A stretch of DNA of 64,000 nt from Bradyrhizobium sp. CCBAU 53340 (GTDB taxonomy: Bacteria > Pseudomonadota > Alphaproteobacteria > Rhizobiales > Xanthobacteraceae). The stretch's first letter is position 1, and the number at the start of each line of letters is the position of its first letter. The notes under the pieces were generated by a model. That model was not told the DNA's origin, did no database searches, and saw only the letters and a list, made by a program, of their open reading frames with translations. Shown here one piece after another: positions 25,265 to 34,274 of this stretch. The stretch spans positions 7,276,501 to 7,340,500 of the forward strand of contig NZ_CP030055.1 in assembly GCF_015291645.1 (NCBI RefSeq), in the 5' to 3' direction. The position numbers and the translations under genes were made by a program.

Positions 25265-27049
25265 CTACGCTGCCAGCACCAGTTCGCCAACCTCGCTCAT
25301 GCCGGCCGAGCTGTCGCCGAGCAGCAGTTCGGCGATCTTCGCTTGCACGGCATTTTCCGTCAGCCGGAACGGATCACTCGGGGACACCCGGTGATCGATC
25401 ACCAGCCGCGACAACAACAGCCGGCGCGCATCGCCGCGCATCTCGTGGATGCGATGGGCTTCCCAGGCGAGCGCCACGGCGCTGGCGACATGATAGAGCA
25501 GGCTCGTGGCGCGCCGCGCATCGGCCTCGTTCTCGGACTTGCTGGCGACCTCGCGCGCAAACCCGACCGCGCGATCGACCAGGCCGCGCAGATTGTCGCG
25601 CCAGGCCTGCGGCACCGAGGCACTGTCGTCGAGCCGCGCTTGCAGATCGGCCGCAAGCGCGGATTCCGCGCCATGGCGGCCGACGGCCCGCCGCAGCGCA
25701 TCGATCGCGACGATGTTGCCGGTGCCTTCCCAGACCGAGCCGAGATGCGCGTCGCGCAGCAGGCGGGGCGTGGCGAATTCCTCGATATAGCCGATGCCGC
25801 CGCGCATCTCGAGCGCATCGCCACAGACTTTTCGCGCATCGCGCGTCGCGCGGAATTTCAGCGTCGGGGTGAGGATGCGCAGCAGCGCTGCCGCATCTTG
25901 GCTGCCGGCTTCCGCACGGTCGAGCGCATCCGCGGTCAGGAAACTCATCGACAGCGCTTGCTCGACCGGCAGCATGATCTTCAGCATCTGGCGACGACCG
26001 AGCGGTAGGTCGATGATGCGGCTCCCGAACACCACGCGATTCATCGCCACCGTCATCGCGTCATGATAGGCGCGGCGCATCAGCGCCGTCGATTTCACGC
26101 CGTTGGAGAGGCGCGACGAGTTCACCATCTCGGCCATCTGCACGAAGCCGCGGTCGAGCTTGCCGACGGCATAGGCGACCGCGCCTTCGAGCTTGATCTC
26201 CCCCGACGCCATCGAGCGGGTGCCGAGCTTGTCCTTCAGGCGCACGATCCGATAATGGTTCTGTGCGCCGTCATCGAGGAAGCGCGGCATCAGGAACAGA
26301 CCGACACCGCGCGTGCCGGGGCCCGCCCCCTCGGGCCGCGCCAGCAACATCACGACCTTGGCATCCGCATTCGAGCAGAACCATTTCTCGCCGTAGAGGC
26401 GCCAATGATCGCCCTCCGGCACGGCGCGCGTGGTCAACGTGCCGACATCGGAGCCGCCTTCCTTCTCGGTCATGAACTGGCCGCCCTGGGTGAGCTTGCT
26501 CATGTCGGTCGAGGTCAGGCCGTCCAGATACTTCGCCTTCAGCGCTTCGCTGCCGAAATTCGAAAGCAGCTTGGCGCAGCCATCGGTGACGTTGATCGGG
26601 CAGCCCATGCCGAATTCGGTCTGGTTGAACAGGAACGTGAAAGCGTGCTTGGCGACGACAGGATATTTGTCCGGCCAGCCCATGATGCCTTTCCGGAGCG
26701 AGAGCGCGTGGATGCCGAACTCGCCGAAAGCGGCATTCTCAAGCTCGCGATAGGCCGGGTGATACTCGATCCACTGCACGTCGCGGCCGAACTTGTCGCG
26801 CTGGTGCAGCACCGGGGTGTGCCGGTCGGCGAGGCGCGCGCATTCGTCGAGACGGCCGCCGGCAAGTTCGCCGAGACGGTCGAGATGCGGCTCGATGTGG
26901 CGGAATAGCGGGTCCGGCAGATGGATGCGCAGCAGGTCCGTCAGCGCCGGATCGGCGCGGTAGAAGTTCATGCCTGACGTGTCGGGCGCAAGCAGGCCTG
27001 AAGGTGCGGTCGCGGCATCTTTCGGCTGCGCTGTGACCGACTTGTGCAT
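25265..27049 (-). CDS. Acyl-CoA dehydrogenase, AidB-like
   Basis: The 594-residue protein has the AidB-type layout: a long N-terminal domain (SGMNFYRADPALTDLL... at residues about 26-41), the flavin fold (LTQGGQFMTEKEGGSDVG near residue 190), the conserved KLGTRSMASGEI segment, and a C-terminal helical domain with MRGGIGYIEEF and GSVWEGTGNIVA. The glycine-rich GGIGYIEE substitutes for the usual catalytic region. E. coli AidB belongs to the Ada adaptive response. Here there is no alkylation-response neighbour, so a catabolic isovaleryl- or acyl-CoA role is equally possible. It heads a two-gene unit with the alcohol dehydrogenase. Confidence 0.85.
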   Translation of the reverse strand: MHKSVTAQPKDAATAPSGLLAPDTSGMNFYRADPALTDLLRIHLPDPLFRHIEPHLDRLGELAGGRLDECARLADRHTPVLHQRDKFGRDVQWIEYHPAYRELENAAFGEFGIHALSLRKGIMGWPDKYPVVAKHAFTFLFNQTEFGMGCPINVTDGCAKLLSNFGSEALKAKYLDGLTSTDMSKLTQGGQFMTEKEGGSDVGTLTTRAVPEGDHWRLYGEKWFCSNADAKVVMLLARPEGAGPGTRGVGLFLMPRFLDDGAQNHYRIVRLKDKLGTRSMASGEIKLEGAVAYAVGKLDRGFVQMAEMVNSSRLSNGVKSTALMRRAYHDAMTVAMNRVVFGSRIIDLPLGRRQMLKIMLPVEQALSMSFLTADALDRAEAGSQDAAALLRILTPTLKFRATRDARKVCGDALEMRGGIGYIEEFATPRLLRDAHLGSVWEGTGNIVAIDALRRAVGRHGAESALAADLQARLDDSASVPQAWRDNLRGLVDRAVGFAREVASKSENEADARRATSLLYHVASAVALAWEAHRIHEMRGDARRLLLSRLVIDHRVSPSDPFRLTENAVQAKIAELLLGDSSAGMSEVGELVLAA

Positions 27050-27307
27050 GATCGTCCTCTTCGTTTCCGCCCGACGGCAATTCTTGGCGCTTATTTTGGC
27101 GCTTGCCGCTCGAGATGATGTCGATCATGCTCCCATCGCGAGAGCCGATAAAGCCGCAAATTGTCAGGGAGGCATGACCGCCGTGAAGGAGCAATTCGCT
27201 CTGCGGAATTGTGATCGGCCCGCCCTTGGCGCCGGCTGGTTGTCCGCGCGGCGGATACCTAGATCAACGGCGTCCCGTCCCCGAGATATCACGCCAGAGA
27301 TCACCCC

Positions 27308-28009
27308 ATGGAACACCCGACATACAAGATCGCCCTCATCGTCGGCGCCGGCGAAGGCCTGAGCGCCTCGCTGGCGCGTCTGCTGTCCAAGCAGGGCATT
27401 CGCGTCGCGCTGGCCGCGCGCAAGATCGAGAAGCTCGGTGCGCTCTGCACCGAGACCGGCGCCAAGGCCTACGCCTGTAACGCCACCGAGCCTGAGGAGG
27501 TCGAGCGCCTGTTTGGCCTCGTCGAGCGCGAGATCGGCACGCCAGACCTCGTCGTCTACAATGCCAGCGGCCGCTCCCGCGGGCCTTTTGTCGATCTGGT
27601 CCCGGCCGACGTCGCCAATGCGATTGCGGTCAGTGCCTATGGTGGCTTCCTGGTGGCGCAGCAGGCGGCGAAGCGCATGCTACCGAACGGGCACGGTGCG
27701 ATCCTGTTCACCGGCGCCTCGGCCAGCGTCAAAGGCTATGCGCAATCCGCGCCGTTCGCGATGGGCAAGTTCGCTCTGCGCGGCCTGGCGCAGAGCATGG
27801 CGCGCGAGCTGTCGCCACAGGGCATCCATGTCGCGCATTTCGTCATCGACGGCGGCATCCGCAGCGCGGTGCGGACAGAAGCAGCGGACAAGCCGGATTC
27901 AATGCTCGATCCCGACGCGATCGCGGCGAGCTACTGGAGCGTGCTGCAGCAGCCGCGCAGCGCCTGGAGCTGGGAGCTGGAGCTGCGGCCCTGGGTGGAG
28001 AAGTTTTGA
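27308..28009 (+). CDS. SDR-family protein lacking the catalytic Tyr (SDR_c10-like)
   Basis: The 233-residue Rossmann protein has a cofactor motif GAGEGLSASLA and a YNASG in place of NNAG. At the YxxxK position it reads FAMGK, so the catalytic Tyr is Phe while the Lys is kept. The CDD subgroup SDR_c10 (cd05373) is defined by just this change. It may bind a nucleotide without reducing a carbonyl, or use another acid. It lies opposite the acyl-CoA dehydrogenase across a 258-bp divergent gap, and the enoyl-CoA hydratase gene follows it. Confidence 0.85.
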   Translation: MEHPTYKIALIVGAGEGLSASLARLLSKQGIRVALAARKIEKLGALCTETGAKAYACNATEPEEVERLFGLVEREIGTPDLVVYNASGRSRGPFVDLVPADVANAIAVSAYGGFLVAQQAAKRMLPNGHGAILFTGASASVKGYAQSAPFAMGKFALRGLAQSMARELSPQGIHVAHFVIDGGIRSAVRTEAADKPDSMLDPDAIAASYWSVLQQPRSAWSWELELRPWVEKF

Positions 28010-28032
28010 GGCGATAACGTAGCGACAACAAC

Positions 28033-28113
28033 CGTCATTGCGAGGAGCGAAGCGACGAAGCAATCCAGACTATTTCCACGGAGACAGTCTGGATTGCATC
28101 GCTCGCAATGACG
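28033..28113. repeat. Palindromic repeat family A, copy 4
   Basis: This is a family A element with CGTCATTGCGAGGAGCGAAG and CTGGATTGCATCGCTCGC arms. It ends only 17 bp before the ATG of the enoyl-CoA hydratase, directly abutting its AAGGGAG ribosome-binding site, so it must be part of that gene's leader or its immediate upstream region. Confidence 0.85.
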
Positions 28114-28130
28114 AAGGGAGAGAGCGAACA

Positions 28131-28961
28131 ATGACCATGGAAACCACCATCGATACCGGCACCAATGAGCTCCTCTGCGTCATCCGCGACCGCGTCGCGG
28201 TAATCACGCTGAACCGGCCGGAGGCGCGCAATTCGCTATCGGACGCGCTGACGCCGGCGCTACGCACGATGATCCGCACCTGCGGTGAGGATCCCAATGT
28301 CGGCGCGCTGCTCATCACCGGCGCAGGCGAAGCGTTCTGCGCCGGCGGCAACGTCAAGGGCATGGGCGCGCATCGCGATCCCAGGAAGCTGGAGATGTCG
28401 CTGGAAGACCGCATCGCCGATCTCCAGGAGCGGCAGCGGTTGCTGACGGGCGCACTGGTGTCGGTGCGCAAGCCGACCATCGCCGCCCTCCCCGGCGCCG
28501 CGGTCGGCGCCGGCCTTGCCATCGCGATGGCTTGCGACATCCGCATCGCCGCGCAATCGGCCTTCGTCGCCACCGGCTATGCCCGCATCGCGCTGTCAGG
28601 GGATTACGGCATCGCCTGGCTGCTCACGCGCCTCGTCGGCACCGCGCGGGCGCGCGAATTGATGTTCACCGGCGATCGTGTCGATGCCACGCGCGCGGAA
28701 GCGATCGGCCTCGTCAACCGCGTCGTGCCCGATGACAAATTGCAGAGCGAGGCCTTCGCACTGGCCAAGTCGCTCGCCGAGGGGCCGCGCCTGGCGCTGC
28801 GCTACATGAAGGACAATCTCGACGAGGCCTTGCTGTTCGATTTCGAGACCGCTCGCGACCATGAGGCCGAACGGCTGGTGCGCCTGACCACGACCGCCGA
28901 TCACAAGGAAGCGGTGCAGGCCTTCATCGAGAAGCGCAAGGCGGTGTTCACGGGGAAGTAG
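28131..28961 (+). CDS. Enoyl-CoA hydratase/isomerase family protein
   Basis: The protein has 276 residues from ATG 28131, after AAGGGAGAG; an ATG at 28137 is the alternative. It has the crotonase fold: NRPEARNSLSDAL, oxyanion-hole segments FCAGGNVKGMG and ALPGAAVGAGLAIAMACD, and the SGDYG motif. The first catalytic Glu of classic hydratases (GQPE region) is replaced by TGYA, while an Asp lies at the second position (GDYG). It is therefore more isomerase- or hydratase-like in the wider superfamily than a proven hydratase. Confidence 0.88.
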   Translation: MTMETTIDTGTNELLCVIRDRVAVITLNRPEARNSLSDALTPALRTMIRTCGEDPNVGALLITGAGEAFCAGGNVKGMGAHRDPRKLEMSLEDRIADLQERQRLLTGALVSVRKPTIAALPGAAVGAGLAIAMACDIRIAAQSAFVATGYARIALSGDYGIAWLLTRLVGTARARELMFTGDRVDATRAEAIGLVNRVVPDDKLQSEAFALAKSLAEGPRLALRYMKDNLDEALLFDFETARDHEAERLVRLTTTADHKEAVQAFIEKRKAVFTGK

Positions 28962-28998
28962 GGGTGCGGGATGTACCGCGCACATGATCGGCTTCACC

Positions 28999-29148
28999 GT
29001 CACCCTGAGGCGCGAGCCGGGCGGTGCGTAGCACCGCGCAGCGAGCCTCGAAGGGCGACGGCCCGACTATCGCCGCAGCGAAATCAGGGCCGTTCATCCT
29101 TCGAGGATCGTTCTGCGGAAGCGCGCAGAACGAGCGCCTGAGGATGAC
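28999..29148. repeat. Palindromic repeat family G
   Basis: The outer arms are GTCACCCTGAGGCGCGAG and, inverted, CGAGCGCCTGAGGATGAC; inner arms include GAGCCTCGAAGG and CCTTCGAGGATC. The 150-bp palindrome lies between the convergent hydratase and acetyltransferase genes. Only one copy was seen here. Confidence 0.8.
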
Positions 29149-29160
29149 GGATCTGCAAGC

Positions 29161-29197
29161 AAAAAAAATGCCCGGCGCTGGCGTTGCCAGGCCGGGC
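29161..29197 (-). terminator. Rho-independent terminator of the acetyltransferase gene
   Basis: On the minus strand, the arms GCCCGGC and GCCGGGC (with an inner CTGGC/GCCAG pair) form a long stem followed by a run of eight T residues. It lies 11 bp beyond the acetyltransferase stop codon. Confidence 0.85.
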
Positions 29198-29208
29198 TTG
29201 CAGTCGAG

Positions 29209-29832
29209 TCAGGCCGAGGCTGAGGGGCGATCGGCCTGACGGGAAAGGGCGGCGAGGCGCCAGCTGGCGCAGGGAATGTCCTTCGGTGCGATGTGAATCT
29301 CCTTGTCGAAGCGCACCAGCTTCCAGTCATCAGGGTGATTGACGAAGGCGAAGCCTGATTTGCGCGCGAGCGAGATCATGGTCTCGTTGGAGCGCAGCGT
29401 GTCGCCGAACATGTGCTCGGCACTAAGGGCTGCGGCACGGCATTCGAGATTCTTCAGAAGCGCGGTCGCGATGCCGTGGCCCTGCCAACGATCATCGACC
29501 GACAGGCCAAATTCGAGCGTCGACGTCTCGGCATGGAGGGCATAGCGCGCCTCGGCAACGATCGTCTCGAAGCCATCGACCATCTTTGTCGCAACCACGG
29601 TGAAACGTTCGCGCTCGCCGACCTCCAGGAAATCGTTCAGTAGGCCTTTCGGCAATTCACTGAGGGCACCGAAGAAACGGTTGTAGCGGGAGCGGGTCGA
29701 AAGCGAGCGGAAATAGTGCTGGAGCTCGTCGGTGTCGCGCGGCTCGACGAACCGCAGGTTCAGTGCCTCGCCATGCCGGGTGCGCAGCGTGTCCGAATAT
29801 TGCTTCAGCTCTTCCAGACGATAGGTGTTCAT
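29209..29832 (-). CDS. GNAT-family N-acetyltransferase
   Basis: The 207-residue soluble protein has the acetyl-CoA-binding motif A region LSVDDRWQGHGIATALLKNLECRA, with the Q/RxxGxG/A pattern as QGHGIA. An N-terminal extension (residues 1-30) is followed by RDTDELQHYFRSLSTRSRYNRFF, typical of acetyltransferases fused to CoA-binding proteins in other bacteria but free-standing here. The acceptor is unknown. It ends at a strong terminator and is followed upstream by the DUF1127 gene, 70 bp away on the same strand. Confidence 0.85.
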   Translation of the reverse strand: MNTYRLEELKQYSDTLRTRHGEALNLRFVEPRDTDELQHYFRSLSTRSRYNRFFGALSELPKGLLNDFLEVGERERFTVVATKMVDGFETIVAEARYALHAETSTLEFGLSVDDRWQGHGIATALLKNLECRAAALSAEHMFGDTLRSNETMISLARKSGFAFVNHPDDWKLVRFDKEIHIAPKDIPCASWRLAALSRQADRPSASA

Positions 29833-29902
29833 GACGCGTGCTCACGAGGACAGAGCGATCGCCGGCGCCCCTGTGATCAGGCGGCGCCGGCCTGGCGGCC
29901 CA

Positions 29903-30106
29903 TCAGGCCCGCCAGAAGGGTTTGTCGGCCTCAAAGGCGACGTCGGTCCAGGACAGGCCCACGTCGTGAAGATCGCGGGCGGTCCAATTGCTCAGCTCGC
30001 GCCGCGTGCGGTAGCGCTCGTGCCAGACATGCAGCGTTTCGCCGATCTGCTCGATCAGACCGGGCGCATGATGATTTGTCATCGAATTCTGGGTCAAAGT
30101 AGACAT
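29903..30106 (-). CDS. DUF1127 (YjiS-like) small protein
   Basis: The 67-residue protein has the C-terminal RTRRELSNWTARDLHDVGLSWTD pattern of DUF1127. The family binds RNA or regulates small RNA turnover and phosphate or arginine use in alphaproteobacteria. Its AGGAG ribosome-binding site lies within a 13-bp palindrome at 30111-30123. The gene diverges from the LysR regulator at 30217, an arrangement that suggests control by it. Confidence 0.85.
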   Translation of the reverse strand: MSTLTQNSMTNHHAPGLIEQIGETLHVWHERYRTRRELSNWTARDLHDVGLSWTDVAFEADKPFWRA

Positions 30107-30110
30107 TTTC

Positions 30111-30123
30111 AGCTCCTGGAGCT
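30111..30123 (-). promoter_or_regulatory. Palindrome containing the DUF1127 ribosome-binding site
   Basis: AGCTCCTGGAGCT is a near-perfect palindrome whose minus-strand AGGAGC is the Shine-Dalgarno sequence of the DUF1127 gene, 4-5 bp from its ATG. It could mask the site in mRNA or be an operator in the divergent gap. Both ideas are inference. Confidence 0.4.
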
Positions 30124-30216
30124 AAGTTGGCTGCTAATATCTGCCTTCGAATGCGCTGCGACAAACGACAATTTGTACCCTTTCGCATGAAATAAGCTCA
30201 TGCATCCTGCTGCCAA

Positions 30217-31110
30217 ATGACTGCCAGATTGCCTTCCCTGAACGGATTGCGGGCGTTTGAGGCCGCCGCGCGCCATCTCAGCTTCACACTGGCTGCGTCA
30301 GAGCTGAACGTGACGCAGACCGCGATCAGCCATCAGATCCGGCGGCTCGAGGAGGAGCTCGGCATCCGCCTGTTCATCCGGCAGAACCGCGCGCTGGCGC
30401 TGACCCCCGAAGCGCGCGACTACCTGCCGGGCGTCCGCGCCGCCTTCAACGACCTGCGGCTCGCCACCGACCGGCTGCTGCGCAAGGACGACGACAAGGT
30501 GCTGACGGTCTCGACGATCGCTTCTCTCGCCGCGAAATGGCTGCTGCCGCGTCTGACCGATTTCCAGGAGAGCCATCCCGGCATCGACGTCCGCATCACC
30601 ACCTCGACCAGCCTCGTCGACTTCCAGCGCGACAATGTCGATGCCGCGATCCGCTACGGCAGAGGCCAGTGGCAGGGGGTGCGCGCCGATTGGCTGATGG
30701 CAGACGAGCTGTTTCCGGTGTGTAGCCCGTCGCTGCTACGCGGCGACAAATCGCTGCGCACGCCTGAGGATCTCAAGGACCACGTGCTGCTGCATACCAC
30801 CACCAGCGACGACTGGCGCCTCTGGCTGACGGCGGCAGGTCTGCCGACCGGCATCTCACGGCAGCCGGGCATTACCTTCGATATGACCTTCATGACGGTG
30901 CAGGCCGCGATCGACGGCATGGGCGTGGCGATGGGCCGGACCTCCTACGTCCAGGACGACGTCGCCAAGGGGCGGCTGGTAGTCCCCTTCAAGATCGCGC
31001 TGCCGGCGGACGCAGGCTTCTATCTGGTCTCGCCGGAGGGCCGCCGCGAGGCACCGAAGCTCGCCGCCTTCCGCCAATGGATCGTCGCGGCAACGCAAAG
31101 TAAGGCCTGA
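30217..31110 (+). CDS. LysR-family regulator, GcvA-like
   Basis: The 297-residue protein has an N-terminal winged helix starting LPSLNGLRAFEAAARHLSFT with AASELNVTQTAISHQIRRLE as the recognition region (residues about 5-65). A periplasmic-binding-like effector domain follows (VLTVSTIASLAAKWLLPRL at about residue 95). The sequence type is that of GcvA and AmpR. It diverges from the DUF1127 gene across about 110 bp and lies 137 bp before the MFS transporter gene, either of which may be its target. Confidence 0.9.
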   Translation: MTARLPSLNGLRAFEAAARHLSFTLAASELNVTQTAISHQIRRLEEELGIRLFIRQNRALALTPEARDYLPGVRAAFNDLRLATDRLLRKDDDKVLTVSTIASLAAKWLLPRLTDFQESHPGIDVRITTSTSLVDFQRDNVDAAIRYGRGQWQGVRADWLMADELFPVCSPSLLRGDKSLRTPEDLKDHVLLHTTTSDDWRLWLTAAGLPTGISRQPGITFDMTFMTVQAAIDGMGVAMGRTSYVQDDVAKGRLVVPFKIALPADAGFYLVSPEGRREAPKLAAFRQWIVAATQSKA

Positions 31111-31247
31111 AAAATCATCAGCTTCCGCGGCAAATTCGATTGACTCGCAACGTCCCCCGCGAGAAGGGGTAGGCCAGATTGTCGCAGTCTGTCGCCTGCC
31201 GTGAAATGAGTTCCGGTCCGGCCACGTCATCACGGGGAACAATGTCC

Positions 31248-32594
31248 ATGGCTGGACCAGCAGCTTCAACCAATCCGCCCGCACTCAAGTCGCGCCTTGG
31301 TGCGATTCTGCGCGCGACCTCAGGTAATTTCCTCGAGCAGTTCGACTTTTTCCTGTTCGGCTTCTATGCCCAGGATATCGCAAAGGCGTTTTTCCCTGCT
31401 GCAGACGAGACGGCCGCACTGCTCAATGCGTATGGCGTGTTCTGGCTCGGCGCGCTGATGCGCCCCGTCGGCGCCATCGTGCTCGGTGCCTATATCGACC
31501 GTATCGGCCGCCGCCAGGGCCTGATCTTCACGCTCGCGCTGATGGCGCTGGGCACCGTGGTGATCGCCTTCTGCCCGTCCTACGCGGCGATCGGTGTTGC
31601 CGCCCCGGCTATCGTTCTGATCGGCCGCTTGATCCAGGGGTTCTCGGCCGGCGTGGAGTTGGGCGGCGTCTCCGTTTACCTGTCCGAGATCGCCACACCC
31701 GGCAATCGTGGCTTCTACACCTCGTTCCAGTCTTCCAGTCAGCAGGTTGCGATCTTCGTCGCAGCGATCATCGGCTTCGTCCTCAGGGAAGTCATTCCCG
31801 GCGACACCTTCCTGGATGTCATCGGGGGAGTCGCGAAGTGGCGCATTCCGTTCTTCGTCGGCTGCATCATCATCCCCGTCATTTTCTTCCTGCGGCGCTC
31901 GCTCGAGGAAACGCCGGCCTTCCTGGCGATGAAGAAGCATCCGACGGCGCGCGAAGTGTTCGCGTCGGCGATCGCGAACTGGCGCATCGTCATCCTCGGC
32001 ATGATGATTGCCGTGCTGACCACGACGACCTTCTACTTCATCACGGTGTATGCCCCCGGCTTTGGCAAGCAGCTCAACCTCTCACCGACCGGGACATTGC
32101 TCGTCACTCTTCTCGTTGCGGTGACCAACTTCATCTGGAATCCGGTCGGCGGCGCGCTATCCGACCGCATCGGCCGCAAGCCCGTGCTGGTAACGATCGC
32201 GGTCCTGTCATTCCTGACGGCTTACCCGGCGCTGTCCTGGCTCGCGGCAGCCCCCACTCTCGGAAAGCTGCTGGCCGTGCAGATGATGTTCTCGTTCTAC
32301 TTCGGCGTTTATAGCGGCACGATGCTGGGATGCCTGGTCGAGATCGTGCCGGCACATGTCCGGACCACCTGCTTCTCGATCGCCTTCGCTCTGGCTGCGG
32401 GCATCTTCGGCACATCGACGCCGGCTGTGGCGACCAAGTTGATCAGCATGACCAATGGCGACAAGGCCTCGCCGGCGTACTGGCTCATGTTCGGCGCCGC
32501 GCTCGGCATCGTCGCCGCGCTGATCGTCTACCGCGGCGGCAAGCAGAGCGTGCCGGTCTATGATACGGCCGTGGAGCCGGCGACGGGACGCTGA
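31248..32594 (+). CDS. MFS transporter, metabolite:H+ symporter (citrate-type)
   Basis: The protein has 448 residues from ATG 31248, 8 bp after GGGGAA; an ATG at 31242 is only 2 bp from it. It has twelve hydrophobic helices. [17 protein letters not shown] at the first helix is the signature of the citrate/tricarballylate MHS group, and the loop [12 protein letters not shown] is the MFS motif [14 protein letters not shown] follows, then a second motif A as [10 protein letters not shown]. It would import a di- or tricarboxylate with protons. The LysR gene just upstream may regulate it. Confidence 0.88.
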   Translation: MAGPAASTNPPALKSRLGAILRATSGNFLEQFDFFLFGFYAQDIAKAFFPAADETAALLNAYGVFWLGALMRPVGAIVLGAYIDRIGRRQGLIFTLALMALGTVVIAFCPSYAAIGVAAPAIVLIGRLIQGFSAGVELGGVSVYLSEIATPGNRGFYTSFQSSSQQVAIFVAAIIGFVLREVIPGDTFLDVIGGVAKWRIPFFVGCIIIPVIFFLRRSLEETPAFLAMKKHPTAREVFASAIANWRIVILGMMIAVLTTTTFYFITVYAPGFGKQLNLSPTGTLLVTLLVAVTNFIWNPVGGALSDRIGRKPVLVTIAVLSFLTAYPALSWLAAAPTLGKLLAVQMMFSFYFGVYSGTMLGCLVEIVPAHVRTTCFSIAFALAAGIFGTSTPAVATKLISMTNGDKASPAYWLMFGAALGIVAALIVYRGGKQSVPVYDTAVEPATGR

Positions 32595-32596
32595 TC

Positions 32597-32721
32597 GTCA
32601 TTCCGGGGCGCGCGTAGCGCGAACTATGGTGCGCAATTGCGCACCTGAGAATCCATTTCTCCCAGTATCCCTGACGCACGATGGATTCCGGGTTCGATGC
32701 TTCGCATCGCCCCGGAATGAC
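32597..32721. repeat. Palindromic repeat family F, copy 1
   Basis: The outer arms are GTCATTCCGGGGCG and, inverted, CGCCCCGGAATGAC; inner arms include GCGCGTAGCGC and ATGGTGCGCAATTGCGCACC, plus GGATTCCGGGTTCGATGC. It lies between the convergent MFS transporter and Rieske protein genes. A shorter copy is nested inside the family E element at 49679-49718. Confidence 0.85.
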
Positions 32722-32727
32722 AGGGGA

Positions 32728-33141
32728 CTACAGATCCACCACCACGTAGTCGCTTTCGACCTTCACGGTAACAGTCTCGGCGACATACGGCCCCTTCACC
32801 ACGCTCGTGCCGGGCTCGACATGGGCCGGATAGGCCTTCACGCGAAAGCGGCGGGGGTCGCAATAGGACTGGCCGGTGCGGATGTCGAACTCCCAGCCGT
32901 GCCAGGGGCAGCGGATGATCTCACCCAGCTTGGTGTATTCGATCTCGCCGGGATCACTTGATTGCGCAAGGCCAATCAACGGTCCCTCGCACAGCGCCGC
33001 GCCCTGGTGCGGGCAGCGGTTCATCAAGCCGAAATATTCGCCCTTGATGTTGAAGACCGCGATCGGTCGGCCATCAATCTCCAGAAATTTTCGCGTGCCG
33101 GGCGGAAGCTCATCGACCGGCGCAATGACGTGACGCGCCAT
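32728..33141 (-). CDS. Rieske [2Fe-2S] ferredoxin-type protein
   Basis: The protein has 137 residues from the ATG overlapping the stop of the upstream amidohydrolase gene (TGATG). The Rieske cluster ligands are complete as CPHQGAALCEG and CPWHGWEFD (C-x-H...C-x2-H). It matches the small ferredoxin components of ring-hydroxylating and other oxygenases. No oxygenase large subunit is encoded nearby. The partner is therefore outside the window, or the protein serves the two amidohydrolases with which it is translationally coupled. Confidence 0.9.
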   Translation of the reverse strand: MARHVIAPVDELPPGTRKFLEIDGRPIAVFNIKGEYFGLMNRCPHQGAALCEGPLIGLAQSSDPGEIEYTKLGEIIRCPWHGWEFDIRTGQSYCDPRRFRVKAYPAHVEPGTSVVKGPYVAETVTVKVESDYVVVDL

Positions 33142-34250
33142 CAATTTATCCCGTAGAGCTTCTTCGCATTGCCGAGATAGAACGCCTCGCGATTGGCTTC
33201 GGTCACGCCTGCCGGCAGCACACGCGACGGCTCGTCGTAATCCCAATGCGGATAGTCGGTCGCGAACAACAGCCGGTCCCAGCCGATCCAGTTGATCACG
33301 TCGAACAGGTCCTCGCGCCTTTCGGGATCTTCCATCGGCTGCGTGGTCCACCAGACCTGCTCGCGGATATATTCGGACGGCGGCCGCTTCACATGCGGCA
33401 CCTCGCTGCGCAGCCGCTGCCAGACCTTGTCCAGACGCCACGCCAGCGACGGCGCCCAGCCGAAGCCGGCCTCGATCATCACCATCTTCAGTTTCGGGAA
33501 GCGCTCGAACACGCCCTCCAGCACGAGGCTCGCCAGCGCCGATTGCTGACATTGCGAATGCCCCACCATCTCCTCGATGTAATAGGACGGCCAGCCCGAC
33601 GGCGTGATCGGATTGCCGCCAAAGCCGAAGGCGTGGACGCCGACCGGCAGGCCCGCTTCCTCCGCGGCCTGGTAGATCGGCCAGTAGCGGCGCTGGCCGA
33701 GCGGCTCGACATTGCGGCTCAGCAGCAGCACCTGGACGAAGTTCTTGTCGCCGGCACGCTCGCGAATTTCGGCGGCGGCCGACAGGCCGTCTTCATTGCC
33801 GACGACGATCGAGGCTTTCAGCCGCTTGTCCTTGCTGGTCCATTTGTCGATCTGCCAATCGTTGATCGCCGAGCACAGCGCAGCCGAGAGCTCGTGATTG
33901 CGAATGCCCTGCCCGGTGTTGAGCGGGTTGAGCACGCCCAACTGCACATTGTTCGGATCGAGCAGCTGCTTCTGCATGAAGGAGAGCGAGGACCCCTGCG
34001 GGCCGCCTTCCGGCGGCCAGGCATCGCGGCGCGAAGCGTTGGGCTGCGCCTTCGGATAGGGCGGGCCTTCCATCATGCCTTGATAGGCGTGGACGCCGTA
34101 GACGTCGAGATGATGCTGCCAGCGTTTGGCGAGATAGGGATAGAGCTCGGTTCGGGTCGCGCGTGCCGGGTGGATGTCGCAGTCCGCAATCGCGGTCTTT
34201 GATATCAGAGGGGAAGCGGCTTCTTGGCTCTCGCGGAACTGGATATTCAT
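33141..34250 (-). CDS. Amidohydrolase_2 family protein 1
   Basis: The 369-residue TIM-barrel metal enzyme (PF04909) shows DCDIHPA near the N-terminus, GVHAFGFGG in the middle and FATDYPHWDYDEPS near the end, which supply the metal and catalytic residues. Relatives are ACMSD-type decarboxylases and 2-amino-3-carboxymuconate or vanillate-type enzymes. It lies 24 bp after amidohydrolase 2 and overlaps the Rieske gene. Decarboxylation or hydrolysis of an aromatic intermediate is likely. Confidence 0.87.
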   Translation of the reverse strand: MNIQFRESQEAASPLISKTAIADCDIHPARATRTELYPYLAKRWQHHLDVYGVHAYQGMMEGPPYPKAQPNASRRDAWPPEGGPQGSSLSFMQKQLLDPNNVQLGVLNPLNTGQGIRNHELSAALCSAINDWQIDKWTSKDKRLKASIVVGNEDGLSAAAEIRERAGDKNFVQVLLLSRNVEPLGQRRYWPIYQAAEEAGLPVGVHAFGFGGNPITPSGWPSYYIEEMVGHSQCQQSALASLVLEGVFERFPKLKMVMIEAGFGWAPSLAWRLDKVWQRLRSEVPHVKRPPSEYIREQVWWTTQPMEDPERREDLFDVINWIGWDRLLFATDYPHWDYDEPSRVLPAGVTEANREAFYLGNAKKLYGIN

Positions 34251-34274
34251 CGCCTTGCCTCCTTGGCAGCGGGC

